A stretch of DNA of 64,000 nucleotides from positions 992,001 to 1,056,000 of the forward strand of contig NZ_CP068595.1 of NCBI RefSeq assembly GCF_016772475.1. Reading direction: 5' to 3'. Source of the stretch: Paenibacillus sonchi (GTDB lineage: Bacteria; Bacillota; Bacilli; Paenibacillales; Paenibacillaceae). Shown in pieces: positions 20,364-30,745 of the stretch (the stretch's first letter is position 1; each line of letters starts with the position of its first letter). The position numbers were made by a program, and so were the translations under genes. Under the pieces are notes generated by a model. That model made no database searches and was not told the origin of the DNA. It saw only the letters and a list, made by a program, of their open reading frames with translations.

Positions 20364-21110
20364 TCAAGCATCGTAACTGACCAGATAATGATGAAGCGCG
20401 GTATTATAGCTGCCAATGCTGTGTTCAATCAGCCGGCCTTCCCCGTCGTAGGAGTTGCGGAGGCGCTTGAGCACATGTGTGCCCGGAGGCAGCTCCAGCA
20501 GCAGACAGACTTCGGCAGCAGCCGGCTCCACAAAGAAGCGGTCTTTAAAATTCTCCAGCACGATGTTGTTCTCCTCCAGAGAGTCATAGAGCGATTGAAT
20601 ATCCGTGCTCATCTCCTTGGCTCCACCGTCTGGCAGCGCAGCGGCAGTCAGGAAGTGGATCAGATGAATATACGGCTGGCCGTTCAGAATATACAGACGT
20701 TCGATCCGCTGGCAGTAGGGTCCATACCGGTTGTATTCCTCCGTCCCGGCAGCATTCGCAATGAGCTTGGAGGACAGCAGCCTTTTTTCGAGCCTATGGC
20801 CCTCCTCTACCAGCAGCTCCGTAAATCTCTTGCCCTTGGAGAGCTTTTGATAAGAAGTATTGCGGGTAACTATCGTGCCGATGCCGCTTCGTTTCTGCAC
20901 ATAACCTTCCTGGGCCAGCTCCTGGACCGCGCCGCGGACTGTCATCTTGCTGACTCCGAATTCCTTTTCGAGCAGCGGCTCGGAAGGAATGATGCTGCCC
21001 AGCGGATAGATGCCGTGCAGAATCCGGTCTTTGAGGATTTTTTGGATCTGTTGATATAAAGGACCTTGCTTGCGTTTCAGGGACACGGGCCGTTCACTAC
21101 CTTTCAACAT
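20364..21110 (-). CDS. GntR/HutC family transcriptional regulator with UTRA domain
   Basis: 248 residues. The N-terminal winged helix (GPLYQQIQKILKDRI, SEPLLEKEFGVSKMTVRGAV, GYVQKRSGIGTIV) binds DNA; the C-terminal UTRA domain (about 100-240) binds small molecules, commonly sugar phosphates. It overlaps the end of the kinase gene and is the last gene of the minus-strand operon, so it is the likely local repressor. The start could be the ATG at 21110 or a GTG eight codons later with AAAGG upstream. Confidence 0.9.
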   Translation of the reverse strand: MLKGSERPVSLKRKQGPLYQQIQKILKDRILHGIYPLGSIIPSEPLLEKEFGVSKMTVRGAVQELAQEGYVQKRSGIGTIVTRNTSYQKLSKGKRFTELLVEEGHRLEKRLLSSKLIANAAGTEEYNRYGPYCQRIERLYILNGQPYIHLIHFLTAAALPDGGAKEMSTDIQSLYDSLEENNIVLENFKDRFFVEPAAAEVCLLLELPPGTHVLKRLRNSYDGEGRLIEHSIGSYNTALHHYLVSYDA

Positions 21111-22109
21111 CTAAGGTATGTTCCGACAGCGCCCGGAGCACCTCACCCTCTGTAAAAAGCGCAGTATCTCCTACAATGGTATGGGCCAGCATCGCCGCCG
21201 CCGCTGCCATATTGACCGTTTGCTGCGGCGGGTACTGCTGCAATTCCCCATGGATGACGGCACTGGCAAAAGCATCTCCGGCGCCGATCCGGTCAAGCAC
21301 GGGAAAAGCCAGCTTCCGGGAAAACTCGAACCTGCCTTGATGATAAATATATCCGGTTAAAGAATGCGTATTGTTATCGTTAATCTCGCGGTGGGTTCCC
21401 GCTGCTGTTCCGATGCCGAAGCGCTTCACCACTTCGGGAATGGCATGCTTCAACTGTGTTATTCTATCATATTCTCCGGTTCCGATGCCAAGAATAAACC
21501 GCGCATCCTGCTCATTCATCATCACGGTATCCGCCAGCTGCAGCAGCTCTTCATAATGCGGGCGGGCAAGGGCATAGCCGTCCGCCCCCCAGAGCGACGG
21601 GCGGTAGTTGCAGTCAAAGACGACTTTGCCCCCGCGCTTTTCACCTCCGCAGCGAGCCGCTTCATCTGCCTGCGCACTTCCTCATTCATAGCCAGCGTGA
21701 TGCCGCACAAATGAAGGACATCTACACGTGAAGCCAGAGCAGCCATATCATAATTGCTCACCGCTGCGGTGTTGAAGCTGCTCCCCAGCCGGTCTGTATA
21801 GGTGACCTTGCCGGGACGGACGCCGAAGCCATTTTCGAGAAAATACATCCCCAGATGTTTGCCGCCCCGGCTCACCAGAGACGTATCGATCCCCAGCTTG
21901 CGCAGATAAGCGACAGCCGCATCCCCAAGCGGAGTCTCCGGCAGAGTCGTAATGATGGCTCCGTTATGACCGTATCTGGCCAGTGCGGCCGTAACATTAA
22001 CCCCGGTCCCGGAAAAAGAGTACTCCAGCCTGCTGCTTTGAACCAGCGTTTCATAGCCCGGCACCTGCAGCCGCATCATCACTTCGCCAAAAGCAGCAAT
22101 CCTAGGCAT
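21097..22109 (-). CDS. kdgK: 2-keto-3-deoxygluconate kinase-like PfkB sugar kinase, one frame break
   Basis: Reads as a 337-residue PfkB kinase if one G is added to the G5 run at 21629-21633. N-terminal part: AAFGEVMMRL, GTGVNVTAALARYG, LGMYFLENG. C-terminal part after the break: FDCNYRPSLWGADG, VMMNEQDA, and the anion-hole/catalytic motif DRIGAGDAFASAVI. Length and motifs fit KdgK, which phosphorylates 2-keto-3-deoxygluconate to KDPG. It overlaps the aldolase gene by eight bases. A kinase here implies that the upstream ammonia lyase works on the unphosphorylated sugar acid. Confidence 0.82.
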
Positions 22110-22857
22110 ATTGGTCCACCAGCGATTTCATGATACCAAGCAATCTGCGGACATCCTGCACGTTCGTATGGCCTGTGCCGGCATCAATAATGGAGGAATA
22201 GACGTGCGGAATGACCTGCGGCACCCCTGCCTGAAGGGCAATTTCCAGAATCGGCCCGAAATTGTCCATATCGATGCCGCCTGTAGGCTCCAGGGCAAAC
22301 CCGGCTTCTCCGCAGGCTGTGGCGACGGCACGGTACTCCTCCTCCAGCTTCAAGCCCTGCATGGGAAAATACTTGAGCGCATTGCCGCCCATATCCCGCA
22401 CGAGGGCAATGGCGGCCTCCACGGGAACAATGGCCTGCGGTATTATCCCCGAGCTTACAGGACCGGTTGATATGTTCACAAAACCCGCCTGCCCGCAGGG
22501 AGAAACCAGGCTGTTGATCCAGCTGTCCCGGGCTCCGAGATTGGTGCGGGTTGCCCCTACTGCCGGAAATACCTGGTTGATATGGCTTCCCGGATAGCTC
22601 TTCGCAATCTCCGCCACAACCGCCGCCTGGCGGTTGTCACCGGCTCCCAGGCCGATGGATACGGCATCCTGAATGTCCTGGCCGTATGCGGTCATGGCAG
22701 CGGCCGCTGCCTCTGCGGTGGCGTAATTTTTGGAGAGTACGCCAACCAGGACATGCCCTTCCGCAGCCGCAAAGACGTCTCTGGCATTCTCCATACTGCC
22801 TGCCAGCACATTAAGTGCGGCTCTGTTCCTGTACAAACGCTGCTGAATTTGACTCAT
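22102..22857 (-). CDS. KDGP aldolase family protein (DgaF-like)
   Basis: 251 residues of the family that includes DgaF of Salmonella glucosaminate catabolism, which cleaves 2-keto-3-deoxygluconate 6-phosphate to pyruvate and glyceraldehyde 3-phosphate. Visible features are SIGLGAGDNRQAAVV, HINQVFPAVGATR, ALKYFPMQGLKLEEEY (lysine in KYFPMQG as Schiff-base candidate) and LEPTGGIDM. The start ATG lies one base after the TAG of the DgaE-like gene, with GGAGGG upstream; the earlier in-frame ATG overlaps that gene. It sits directly between the ammonia lyase and the kinase, as expected for one pathway. Confidence 0.88.
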   Translation of the reverse strand: MSQIQQRLYRNRAALNVLAGSMENARDVFAAAEGHVLVGVLSKNYATAEAAAAAMTAYGQDIQDAVSIGLGAGDNRQAAVVAEIAKSYPGSHINQVFPAVGATRTNLGARDSWINSLVSPCGQAGFVNISTGPVSSGIIPQAIVPVEAAIALVRDMGGNALKYFPMQGLKLEEEYRAVATACGEAGFALEPTGGIDMDNFGPILEIALQAGVPQVIPHVYSSIIDAGTGHTNVQDVRRLLGIMKSLVDQYA

Positions 22858-22858
22858 T

Positions 22859-23962
22859 CTATTTGCCCTCCACAATTTCATGTATTCTGTCTATGATTAC
22901 CTGAAGATCATCCCCTTGCAAAGAACGGGGATCGATATCGAAATATCCCTGCTTCACTCCATAGTCCCGTGTGTACACTGCTATTTCGCCCTCGCGCAGC
23001 TGGTCATTAACGGTTTTGGCATCCACTCCTGCGGCGGCGGCATCAATCTGGATGCGTCCCCGGAATATGGCTCTGCCCGCTTCATCCTGCACGATGCGGA
23101 CCGAAACTCCGTGTAGTGCGGCCAGCGGCTGAAGCGCCTCAAGCGCTTTTTTCTCCACTTCACTGTTGTCAGGCTTGTCCTGGTATTCCTCCAGCGCCTG
23201 GAGCAGCCCGAAGGTGGTCTCTTTGCCGACTTTCATGCTGCGGCCGATCCCGTGCAGCTGTACCTTCACCCATTCAACATATTTCCGTTTGCCGGCAACG
23301 ATTCCCGAGGTCGGGCCTTCAATGGCTTTGGAGCCGCTGTAGATGGCAAGATCAGAGTATTGGACATATTTAAGCAGATCCTCTTCCGCAGCCGCATCGA
23401 CAATCAGCGGAACTCCGCTGCGCGCGGCAACCTCCCAGGCCTCTTCCACGGAAATCATGTTTTTTTGGACGGTATGATGGGATTTGACGTAGAGTATGGC
23501 TGCAGTGCGTTCACAGATCGCTTGTTCAATATGCTCCTTACGGCCTTCGTTGGCATATCCCGCTTCAACCACCCGGCCGCCCCCTAGGGAAACCATCGTT
23601 TCCACAGGAGCACCGTACTGCACATTGTGGCCCTTCAGCATAATAATTTCATTCTTAAGTACAGGCTCCTGATGCAGGCGGAGGCTGAGCCGGGGATCAC
23701 CGCCGGTTACGATGGCCGCCACTGACAGCGCAATGCCGCTGGATGCCGAATTCACGACAACCGCAGCCTCTGACCCGAGCAGCCGGGCAATATAATCCCC
23801 TGATTTATCCACGAGATCCGCGATCTCCACATACTGCTGTCCGCCATGCTTCATCGCCTCCATGACGGTATCCGTCGGAGCAGAAACTCCAAGGATACTC
23901 ATTCTCCCGCTGGCGTTAATTACGCGTTTCAGTCCATATCTAGCATGTAATGAGTGACCCAT
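22859..23962 (-). CDS. DgaE-type PLP-dependent ammonia lyase (SelA-like fold)
   Basis: 367 residues of the SelA-related fold-type I PLP family. The presumed PLP lysine is in YSGSKAIEGPTSG (about residue 210), preceded by VPLIVDAAAEEDL. DgaE of Salmonella converts D-glucosaminate 6-phosphate to keto-deoxygluconate 6-phosphate and ammonia. The gene order with the DgaF-like aldolase supports the same chemistry, but the neighbouring kinase suggests an unphosphorylated substrate. The start at 23962 has AAAGGAG nine bases upstream and overlaps the amidohydrolase end by 23 bases; the longer frame to 24010 is less likely. It is not selenocysteine synthase. Confidence 0.88.
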   Translation of the reverse strand: MGHSLHARYGLKRVINASGRMSILGVSAPTDTVMEAMKHGGQQYVEIADLVDKSGDYIARLLGSEAAVVVNSASSGIALSVAAIVTGGDPRLSLRLHQEPVLKNEIIMLKGHNVQYGAPVETMVSLGGGRVVEAGYANEGRKEHIEQAICERTAAILYVKSHHTVQKNMISVEEAWEVAARSGVPLIVDAAAEEDLLKYVQYSDLAIYSGSKAIEGPTSGIVAGKRKYVEWVKVQLHGIGRSMKVGKETTFGLLQALEEYQDKPDNSEVEKKALEALQPLAALHGVSVRIVQDEAGRAIFRGRIQIDAAAAGVDAKTVNDQLREGEIAVYTRDYGVKQGYFDIDPRSLQGDDLQVIIDRIHEIVEGK

Positions 23963-25061
23963 TTGCAAAGACTCCTTTAGCCTCAATATAGTGGTCCGCA
24001 ACCCGGACATCGCCTTCCGAATCCGTCAGTTCCTTCCGTCCTTCTTCCAGGGCAAACAGTGTCAGATTCGCCTGCTGTCCTACACTGATGCCTTCAAGCT
24101 CAGGCCTCTTAAGCCACAATGCCGCATTCCGGGTGACCGCATGAATAATCTCCTCCAGGCTGTAGCCCAGATAGAGAAATTTCGACAGCACATTTGACAT
24201 GCTGTACACCGGCCCGTTCAGCCGGTTCCCCCGGTAGATGTCCGTGCTGATCGTATTCAGTGGAATGCCCGCCTTCTTGGCCTGTCCGGCAATCCGGAAG
24301 GAAAAGCTTGCGGTACCATGACCCACATCCAGATGAACTCCCTTTGCGACTGCCTCCAGCAGCCCTTGAAGCGGCGTGCCGTCCGCATGAAACAAATTAT
24401 TGGACTTGCCGTTGAGATAATGGGTAATAACATCCCCCGGCTGCAGCAGTTCCAGCACTTCAGAAATATCCGGCGGAGCGGAGCCGATATGCACCATCAG
24501 CGGAAGCTTCGTTTCACCGGACAATGCCCGGGCCTGCTTGAGCGGCTGAATACCGTTTTCTTTGACGACACTTTGACTTATGCGGGCCTTGAGCCCCACA
24601 ATGAAATCAGGATAAGCCGCTGCCGCCTGCACAGCCTCATCCCGGTCAATCCATTCCAGCTGCGACAGCTCATCCGTACGCTCCAGACCAATCCGGGAGA
24701 TATTCAGAAAAGCCAACACATTGGTGGCAGCGAGCAGGCTCCCAGCATAAAAAGCTCCGATCCGGTCCGCACCGCAGCTCCCGGCATCGACGATTGTTGT
24801 TACTCCCTGTTTGATACCAATTTCATCGATGTCATCGCCATAAGGATGCAGCTCAGGCACGGCATGCACATGCAAATCAATCCATCCGCTGGATACGTAT
24901 AGCCCAGAGCCGTCCAGCACTGTCTTTCCTTCAGCCCGGCCTGCCGGTGTAATGGCGCTGATGATTCCGTCCCGAATGGCGATGTCAACCGTCCGCCCGT
25001 CAATCAGCTGCAAATTGCGCAGCACATTCTCTGTGCCCACTTGTTCCATCTCCTTCTCCAT
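23940..25061 (-). CDS. Amidohydrolase/deacetylase family metallohydrolase
   Basis: About 373 residues of the dihydroorotase-like amidohydrolase superfamily. Metal ligands are visible: the HVH motif in GWIDLHVHAVPEL, a probable carboxylated lysine in VGLKARIS, histidines in LMVHIGSAPP and ITHYLNG, and the Asp in TISTDIY. Family members remove acyl groups from N-acyl sugars or amino acids. As the first gene of the operon it probably deacylates an N-acyl-aminosugar acid before the ammonia lyase acts. The start is uncertain: ATG at 25061, ATG at 25049 and a GTG a few codons on are all possible. Confidence 0.85.
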   Translation of the reverse strand: MEKEMEQVGTENVLRNLQLIDGRTVDIAIRDGIISAITPAGRAEGKTVLDGSGLYVSSGWIDLHVHAVPELHPYGDDIDEIGIKQGVTTIVDAGSCGADRIGAFYAGSLLAATNVLAFLNISRIGLERTDELSQLEWIDRDEAVQAAAAYPDFIVGLKARISQSVVKENGIQPLKQARALSGETKLPLMVHIGSAPPDISEVLELLQPGDVITHYLNGKSNNLFHADGTPLQGLLEAVAKGVHLDVGHGTASFSFRIAGQAKKAGIPLNTISTDIYRGNRLNGPVYSMSNVLSKFLYLGYSLEEIIHAVTRNAALWLKRPELEGISVGQQANLTLFALEEGRKELTDSEGDVRVADHYIEAKGVFANGSLITC

Positions 25062-25094
25062 CCCCGGCTTCAAAAATTAAAACCGGAGACTGCT

Positions 25095-25130
25095 TCAACT
25101 TAAAGATTATAATGTTATAATGTTTATATT
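25095..25130. promoter_or_regulatory. Possible operator of the glucosaminate-type operon
   Basis: Two tandem TTATAATG units (ATTATAATGTTATAATG) followed by TTTATATT lie 40-65 bp upstream of the first gene. Direct AT-rich repeats here could be a GntR operator or promoter; I cannot place a clean -35/-10 pair. Confidence 0.3.
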
Positions 25131-25355
25131 AGCACAAGTATGATCCAGATGAGAACAGTGATTTAGAAATCCGCACATTTTAACACTGGAGGGACTGCTT
25201 AATGGCAAAGTTTGCACCCAAGTCATCCTTGCTCACCACATTCCGGGTGGAGGGGCCATGGCCTGCCAAGAACAGGGGACTGCAGACAATGCTTCAATCA
25301 CGAATTAGCGGGTAGAAACACACAATATCACCCCGACGGTTGAACAGCATCACGC

Positions 25356-25405
25356 AAAAACGGCTGCGCCGTCCTTGATACAAGGAGGGCCGCAGCCGTT
25401 TTTTA
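25356..25405. terminator. Bidirectional terminator after deoC
   Basis: A perfect 12-bp stem AAAACGGCTGCG/CGCAGCCGTTTT with T6 on the right and A5 on the left. It follows the deoC stop on the minus strand. Confidence 0.9.
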
Positions 25406-25415
25406 TTGTCTTGTG

Positions 25416-26090
25416 TTAGTATCCGCTCTGGCTTTGCTCGCCTTTGGCGATAGCCACACCGCCGCTGGTGCCGATACGGGTTGCGCCTGCGCCAACCATG
25501 ATCAGCGCATCCTCCGCGCTGCGCACACCGCCGGAAGCTTTGACGCCGATGTCAGGGCCAACTGCGGCACGCATGAGCGCGATGTCTTCCTTGGTTGCGC
25601 CGCCGGTGGAGAATCCGGTCGACGTTTTCACGAAGTCGGCTCCGGCTTCTACGGCAAGCTTGCAGGCACGGACCTTTTCTTCATCCGTAAGCAGGCAGGT
25701 CTCAATGATCACTTTGGTCAGTGCTTTGCCGCGGGCTGCACCGACAACTGCAGCGATATCCCGCTTCACCAGCTCATTGTCCCCGTCCTTCAGTGCGCCG
25801 ATGTTGATAACCATGTCCACTTCTCCGGCCCCGTTCGAAATTGCGTTCGTGGTCTCAAATGCCTTGGTTTCCGGTGTCGAAGCGCCCAGCGGGAACCCGA
25901 TAACCGTGCATACCTTCACTTCAGGCGTGTCCTTCAACACCTCGTACGCTGTAGCAACCCAGGCCGGATTCACGCAGACCGAAGCAAATTTATACGTCTT
26001 GGCCTCTTCCGCCAGCTTGATGATATCTTCTTTACGGGCATCCGCCTTCAGCAGGGTGTGGTCAATGATCCCGGATAGTGTGTTTGTACT
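25416..26090 (-). CDS. deoC: Deoxyribose-phosphate aldolase
   Basis: 224 residues of the class I aldolase DeoC, which splits 2-deoxyribose 5-phosphate into acetaldehyde and glyceraldehyde 3-phosphate during nucleoside salvage. The Schiff-base lysine is in [14 protein letters not shown] (about residue 155), with the second lysine in GVKASGG and the N-terminal [10 protein letters not shown] signature. GGAGGAATTCACA precedes the ATG at 26090; the longer frame is not supported. Terminators on both sides make it a single-gene unit. Confidence 0.97.
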   Translation of the reverse strand, partial: STNTLSGIIDHTLLKADARKEDIIKLAEEAKTYKFASVCVNPAWVATAYEVLKDTPEVKVCTVIGFPLGASTPETKAFETTNAISNGAGEVDMVINIGALKDGDNELVKRDIAAVVGAARGKALTKVIIETCLLTDEEKVRACKLAVEAGADFVKTSTGFSTGGATKEDIALMRAAVGPDIGVKASGGVRSAEDALIMVGAGATRIGTSGGVAIAKGEQSQSGY

Positions 26091-26186
26091 CATTGTGAAT
26101 TCCTCCATGATAATCGGTAGTAGACTTCGCATTCTTAGTAATCATACCAATACTATAGCCCTTTGGAAAGCTGTACGGCAGTATAA

Positions 26187-26224
26187 ACAAAAGCCCTGCT
26201 TCCCTAAGGAGCAAGGCTCTTGTT
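26187..26224 (-). terminator. Terminator after the SPFH gene
   Basis: Minus strand: AGCCTTGCTCC-TTA-GGGAAGCAGGGCT followed by TTTTGTTT, 30 bp past the SPFH gene stop. Confidence 0.65.
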
Positions 26225-26254
26225 CACTTGTAACTGCGCAGGAGAAGGTCTTTT

Positions 26255-27091
26255 TTATTTCTGCGTCAGCGACTGTACATCGACAAATGGCGTAGCGCCG
26301 CCAGTGACGCTCGGGAGCACACCGTTCCATTTCTCCAGCGCCTTCTCCTGTACCTCGATTTGTTTCAGCTGCACCAGCTCCGGAGTTACCTCCTGCTTCT
26401 TGAGCCGCAGCGATTCGGCTTCCGCCTGGGCCTGGGCGATCTTCTGCTTGGCTTCGATCTCGACCCGCCGCAGATCATTTTCGGCCTTCAGCGCCTGCTG
26501 CTGGGCAACCTGCTTGGCTTCAATCGACTGGTTGAAGGCATCCGAGAATTTGAAGTTCACAATATTAATGTCATTTACGACCAGATCGTATCTGCCCAGC
26601 CGCTTGGTCAGCAGCTCGCTGATTTCTCCTGCAACGAGATCACGCCGGGTGATGAGGTCCTCCGCAGGATATTTGGCAGTAACCTCTTTCACAATTTCCT
26701 GAATCGCCGGATTAATAATGACTCCATCGAAATTCCCGCCGATATTATTCATGAGATTATAAGCGGAATCCTTATTGACGGAATAGTTGACAGCCACATG
26801 CGTGGATACAGGCTGCAAATCTTTGGACGACGCGGATGTATCCGTCTCGGCCTTGGTAACCTGCGTATTGACCTGAATGACTGTTTGAATGAACGGAATT
26901 TTGAAATGGATGCCGGGCGAGAGCATATTGTTGTTGAGCTTGCCGAAGGTTTTGTATAGACCCACATGGCCGTACTCCACAGAAGTAAACGCATTGCCCC
27001 CAATAATTACTACCAATAAGACCGCAATAACAATGCTAATAATTTTGCCTGGACGAACCTGCTTAAGTTTCGGGTTAACCTCCACTTTCAT
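26255..27091 (-). CDS. SPFH/prohibitin family membrane protein
   Basis: 278 residues. A short basic N-terminus is followed by one membrane helix (about 17-37, IISIVIAVLLVVIIGG), then a prohibitin-type SPFH domain (VEYGHVGLYKTFGKL, LSPGIHFKIPFIQ, AVNYSVNK). A long charged coiled coil follows (about 190-255, rich in EAKQKIAQAQAEAESL). Such proteins form oligomeric rings on the membrane and organise microdomains or protect proteases and lipids. No NfeD-type partner lies beside it, so the class is prohibitin-like rather than YqfA/FloA. GGGAGG precedes the start. Confidence 0.9.
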   Translation of the reverse strand: MKVEVNPKLKQVRPGKIISIVIAVLLVVIIGGNAFTSVEYGHVGLYKTFGKLNNNMLSPGIHFKIPFIQTVIQVNTQVTKAETDTSASSKDLQPVSTHVAVNYSVNKDSAYNLMNNIGGNFDGVIINPAIQEIVKEVTAKYPAEDLITRRDLVAGEISELLTKRLGRYDLVVNDINIVNFKFSDAFNQSIEAKQVAQQQALKAENDLRRVEIEAKQKIAQAQAEAESLRLKKQEVTPELVQLKQIEVQEKALEKWNGVLPSVTGGATPFVDVQSLTQK

Positions 27092-27232
27092 CTGCCTCCC
27101 TCTGAATTATGGTTAATCCTTAACGGTTACCTTTCTATACGGATGAAAAAGGGAAATCGTCGCAACGAATATCCGGTTCTGCGGGAAATAGCAGGATACT
27201 TAAGAGCGCTCAGCATATAAGGTTTTATATTT

Positions 27233-27265
27233 CAAAAAGAAAGAACCCTCCGCAAAGGGTCCTCT
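27233..27265 (-). terminator. Terminator after the chemoreceptor gene
   Basis: Minus strand: ACCCTTTGCGGAGGGT hairpin followed by TCTTTCTTTTTG, 37 bp beyond the stop. Confidence 0.6.
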
Positions 27266-27301
27266 CTGCTATATAAGTCTAATGTCTGGCGGCGTCCCCG
27301 C

Positions 27302-29059
27302 CTATACCCTCACCTGGCGGATGGCTTCGCGCATGTCGCTCGTATTCGCGCTGATGGTCATCGAAGCCTCGTAGACCTCTTTGATCTTCTCCAGCTGAAG
27401 ATCTGTCAGCTCACGGATCTGCCGGGTCTGCTCCGACACACCGCCGGCAATATGAGCCATGCTGCCTACCGTTGCAGCCACCTCTTCCGAACCTGCGGAC
27501 AGCTGCTCTGCCGTCGCCGACACATCGATGATCTGCTCAGCCACCTCACGAAAAGCGGCGGAGGCTTGCAGCAAGGCAGCTTCCGCCTCCGCAGACATTC
27601 GCGCGCCTTCCTTGACTTCCTTGGAGGCGTCCGTCATCTGCGTACCGATGCTTGCCGAAGCATTGCCGATATGCAGCAATAAATCGGCGACCCGCTCCAC
27701 CGAAGCGGCGGAGCCTTCAGCCAGCTTGCGCACTTCACTGGCTACGACGGTGAAGCCCCGCCCGTGTTCTCCGGCGCGGGCGGCTTCAATTGAAGCATTC
27801 AGCGCCAGCAGCTTCGTCTGATCCGCAAACTGCCTTATCGCAGCCAGCGCCCCTTCGATTTCTTCCGCATAGCTCTGCAGCAGCAGCGCGATCTCCAGGG
27901 TCTGTCCGGTGGATAGGGAGATCGACTTCATCTGCCGGTTCATCTGGTGCATAGCTGCCTGGGAGGAATCCACAATCTCCAGTGCTTTGACTGCAGATTC
28001 AGAGACAAAGGCAGCAGATGCCGAAATGCGGGAGATGCCTTGCGCCATCTCGTCTATCGCCAAGGCGCTGCTCTGTGCCCCTTCTGTCTGCGAGCTGGCA
28101 CCGGCGTAAATGTCTGCGATTTTGCCATTGACCGTTTCGCTCATCCGCAGCACATCATCGGCATTCCTGGCGAATGTCTCGGAGGAACCATAGAGAAGGT
28201 CGGACGCCGTGGACACATGGGACACTATTCCCTCCACTCTTGCGTTCAGATCCCCCGACATCCGGAGCATCGCCTGATAAGCCGTTCCGATCTCATCCCG
28301 GGACTTCACCGGACGGGCATGCAGAATCCGGGCTGCTTCAGCCAGATCGCCCCGGGCCATGGTACCCGCACTCTCTGTTATCGTACGCAAGGGGCGCAGG
28401 GCCCGGGACACGAACCAGGCCATGATGCCCAGCGCAGCCAGAGATAAGGCGAGAATGCCGCCATAGAGCGGCAGGCTTTGCAGCAGAACATCCCGGGTCA
28501 ACGTGCTGAGGACGGCGACATCCGTATCAATGCCCAGCGCACCGACCAACTTCCCCTGGCCGTCTCTCATCGGTACATACGCCGAGATATAATCCCCATA
28601 TTCGGGGTTCTTGATCAGCGGTGTGCTGGCATTCTCTCCGGCAAGCACCGCCTCAACTGCAGCGGCCGGCATATCCGTATTTTCATTAATCGGCGAAGCC
28701 AGCGGATCGCCCTTGGGTCTGCCGTCAATCATCAGCAGCGGCTGATTCGCTTCATCAATCTTCACAAAGTATACATAACGGGCGCCGATCGACTGCCGGA
28801 ACTGGTCCAGTTCAGCCCGCAGCGACCAGTACAGGTCCGTCTCCTGCGGGTCGGCCAAAAAATCGCTGAAGCGTCCGGCATCCGCCTGCGCAGCATAATG
28901 GCTGGCAATATTCATATTGTAGCTGCTGATCGTCCCTTTTACTGCTGATCCGGTGTTTACCCATTGAATGGCGATGTTTCCGGCAGCGATACAGAGAATA
29001 ACGGCGGTCATGACACAGAAGATGCGGGCAATAAGTCTTTTTCTAATAAAAGAAAACAT
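27302..29059 (-). CDS. Methyl-accepting chemotaxis protein with periplasmic-type sensor
   Basis: 585 residues. Membrane helix at about 8-28, extracellular CACHE-like sensor at about 35-185 ([33 protein letters not shown]), second membrane helix at about 195-215, HAMP domain, then a long cytoplasmic signalling domain with the hairpin tip around [18 protein letters not shown] and EVRKLAEGS, which contacts CheA/CheW. It controls motility in response to an unknown ligand; the fold suggests small organic acids or amino acids. The start at 29059 has AAAGGGAAGG upstream. Confidence 0.93.
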   Translation of the reverse strand: MFSFIRKRLIARIFCVMTAVILCIAAGNIAIQWVNTGSAVKGTISSYNMNIASHYAAQADAGRFSDFLADPQETDLYWSLRAELDQFRQSIGARYVYFVKIDEANQPLLMIDGRPKGDPLASPINENTDMPAAAVEAVLAGENASTPLIKNPEYGDYISAYVPMRDGQGKLVGALGIDTDVAVLSTLTRDVLLQSLPLYGGILALSLAALGIMAWFVSRALRPLRTITESAGTMARGDLAEAARILHARPVKSRDEIGTAYQAMLRMSGDLNARVEGIVSHVSTASDLLYGSSETFARNADDVLRMSETVNGKIADIYAGASSQTEGAQSSALAIDEMAQGISRISASAAFVSESAVKALEIVDSSQAAMHQMNRQMKSISLSTGQTLEIALLLQSYAEEIEGALAAIRQFADQTKLLALNASIEAARAGEHGRGFTVVASEVRKLAEGSAASVERVADLLLHIGNASASIGTQMTDASKEVKEGARMSAEAEAALLQASAAFREVAEQIIDVSATAEQLSAGSEEVAATVGSMAHIAGGVSEQTRQIRELTDLQLEKIKEVYEASMTISANTSDMREAIRQVRV

Positions 29060-29227
29060 GGAGGCCTTCCCTTTCGTGCGCTGCAATTGCGTTCATGAAG
29101 TAGGGCATTCTTGATCCAGCAATGACAAATGTCCCTCTAACGGAAAATTTCGACAGCGTTTTTAAAAATCCTTTTTCCCATGTCAAAATATTCGCGTACA
29201 GGGCGGTTGCCCGAACATTCAAGTTAT

Positions 29228-29274
29228 AAAAAAGACCGCCCCAGCAGCCATTTTTGGCATTTGGGACAGCCTCT
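29228..29274 (-). terminator. Terminator after the SulP gene
   Basis: Minus strand: GAGGCTGTCCC pairs fully with GGGGCGGTCTT when G-U pairs are allowed, followed by T6. Confidence 0.6.
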
Positions 29275-29293
29275 TAGTCTCACAATAATTATT

Positions 29294-30745
29294 TTAATGC
29301 CCGCCGGACGGAGACAGGCCGATCCGCTTCACCAGCTGCGCGCTTTCATGGTTCAGTCCGGTTAGGGTCACTTTTTTGCCGAGCGCATCGTATTTGGAGA
29401 TGACCTTGGCAATTGCGCCTGCCGCTGACTGGTCCCATATATGTGAATGGGTGAAGTCAATGATAATCTGCTCGGGGTCGCCCTCCACCATGAAATGATG
29501 GATGAACTGGCTTGTCGTGCCGAAGAACAGCTGTCCATGGACCATATACTGGGTGGAAACCGCCGTCGTATGAACGGTCATTCGGATGGAGGCGATTTTC
29601 CAGGCAAAGGCAAGCGCGCTGAGCAGGACACCAAACAGCACGCCTATCGACAGATTATCGGTAGCGACCACTGTAACCACGGTAACGAGCATCACCAGAG
29701 CATCACTTAACGGAACCTTCGGCAATGAAGTGAGCGATTTCCATTCAAAGGTGCTGATCGAAACCATAAACATTACTCCGACCAAGGCTCCCATCGGGAT
29801 CTGCTTCACCACATCGCCCAGGACCAGAATCAGGAACAACAGGAATATCCCCGACACAAAAGTGGACAGCCGGGTTCGTCCGCCGGATTTCATATTGACC
29901 ATGGATTGGCCGATCATCGCACAGCCCGCCATGCCTCCAAAGAAGCCGGTGACAATGTTCGCCAGCCCCTGCCCCTTTGCTTCACGGTTTTTGTCGCTTC
30001 CGGTGCCGGTAATGTCATCAATGAGGGTCGCTGTCATCAGCGATTCCAGCAGTCCGACAACGGCAAGCGACAGAGAGTAGGGCGCAATGATCAGCAGCGT
30101 ATCCAGGGTAAATGGAAGCTGCGGGAGATGGAATACCGGCAATGCCGGGGTGATGTTCCCCATATCGCCAACGGTTCTCACATCCAGATGAAGCACGATG
30201 CTGAGCACGGACACTACTATAATCGCCACAAGCGCCGAAGGCACCGCCTTGGTGAACCGGGGAACGGTATAGATAATGAGCAGCGTAAGCGCCACTAGAG
30301 CATACATCACCCAGCCCTGTCCGCTGAAATGAGTCAGCTGCGCCATAAAGATCAGAATGGCCAGCGCGTTGACAAATCCGGTCATGACCGGCTGCGGCAA
30401 AAAGGTGATAAATCTCCCCAGCTTCAGCATCCCCATAAGAATTTGCAGGATTCCCGCCAGCACGGTAGCGGCGAATAAATACTCTATGCCGTGGTTCAGC
30501 ACCAGGCTGCCGACCAAAAGAGCCATCGCCCCGGTGGCCGCCGAAATCATGCCGGGCCTTCCTCCGGCAAATGCCGTAACGATTGCAATGCAGAATGAGG
30601 CGTATAAACCCACCATCGGGCTGACTCCGGCAAGAATGGAAAAGGCTATCGCCTCCGGGATCAGGGCAATGGCCACGGTCATCCCCGATAGAACATCACT
30701 TCGTGTGTTGGAAAACCACACGTTCTTCAAACCAAGCTGCTTCAA
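29294..30745 (-). CDS. SulP family inorganic anion transporter with STAS domain
   Basis: 483 residues. The N-terminal 370 or so form multiple membrane helices with SulP signatures ([58 protein letters not shown]). A cytoplasmic STAS domain follows at about 400-480 ([19 protein letters not shown]). Members move sulfate, bicarbonate or other anions; the substrate cannot be told. The start is taken as the TTG at 30743-30745, eleven bases after AGGAGGAAC; the ATG-initiated longer frame (to 30793) has no ribosome binding site. It stands alone. Confidence 0.93.
   Translation of the reverse strand: MKQLGLKNVWFSNTRSDVLSGMTVAIALIPEAIAFSILAGVSPMVGLYASFCIAIVTAFAGGRPGMISAATGAMALLVGSLVLNHGIEYLFAATVLAGILQILMGMLKLGRFITFLPQPVMTGFVNALAILIFMAQLTHFSGQGWVMYALVALTLLIIYTVPRFTKAVPSALVAIIVVSVLSIVLHLDVRTVGDMGNITPALPVFHLPQLPFTLDTLLIIAPYSLSLAVVGLLESLMTATLIDDITGTGSDKNREAKGQGLANIVTGFFGGMAGCAMIGQSMVNMKSGGRTRLSTFVSGIFLLFLILVLGDVVKQIPMGALVGVMFMVSISTFEWKSLTSLPKVPLSDALVMLVTVVTVVATDNLSIGVLFGVLLSALAFAWKIASIRMTVHTTAVSTQYMVHGQLFFGTTSQFIHHFMVEGDPEQIIIDFTHSHIWDQSAAGAIAKVISKYDALGKKVTLTGLNHESAQLVKRIGLSPSGGH

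Noticed and set aside
22859..23962. Selenocysteine synthase (SelA)
   Set aside because: Fold similarity only; the operon with DgaF-like aldolase and KDG kinase fits a sugar-acid ammonia lyase.
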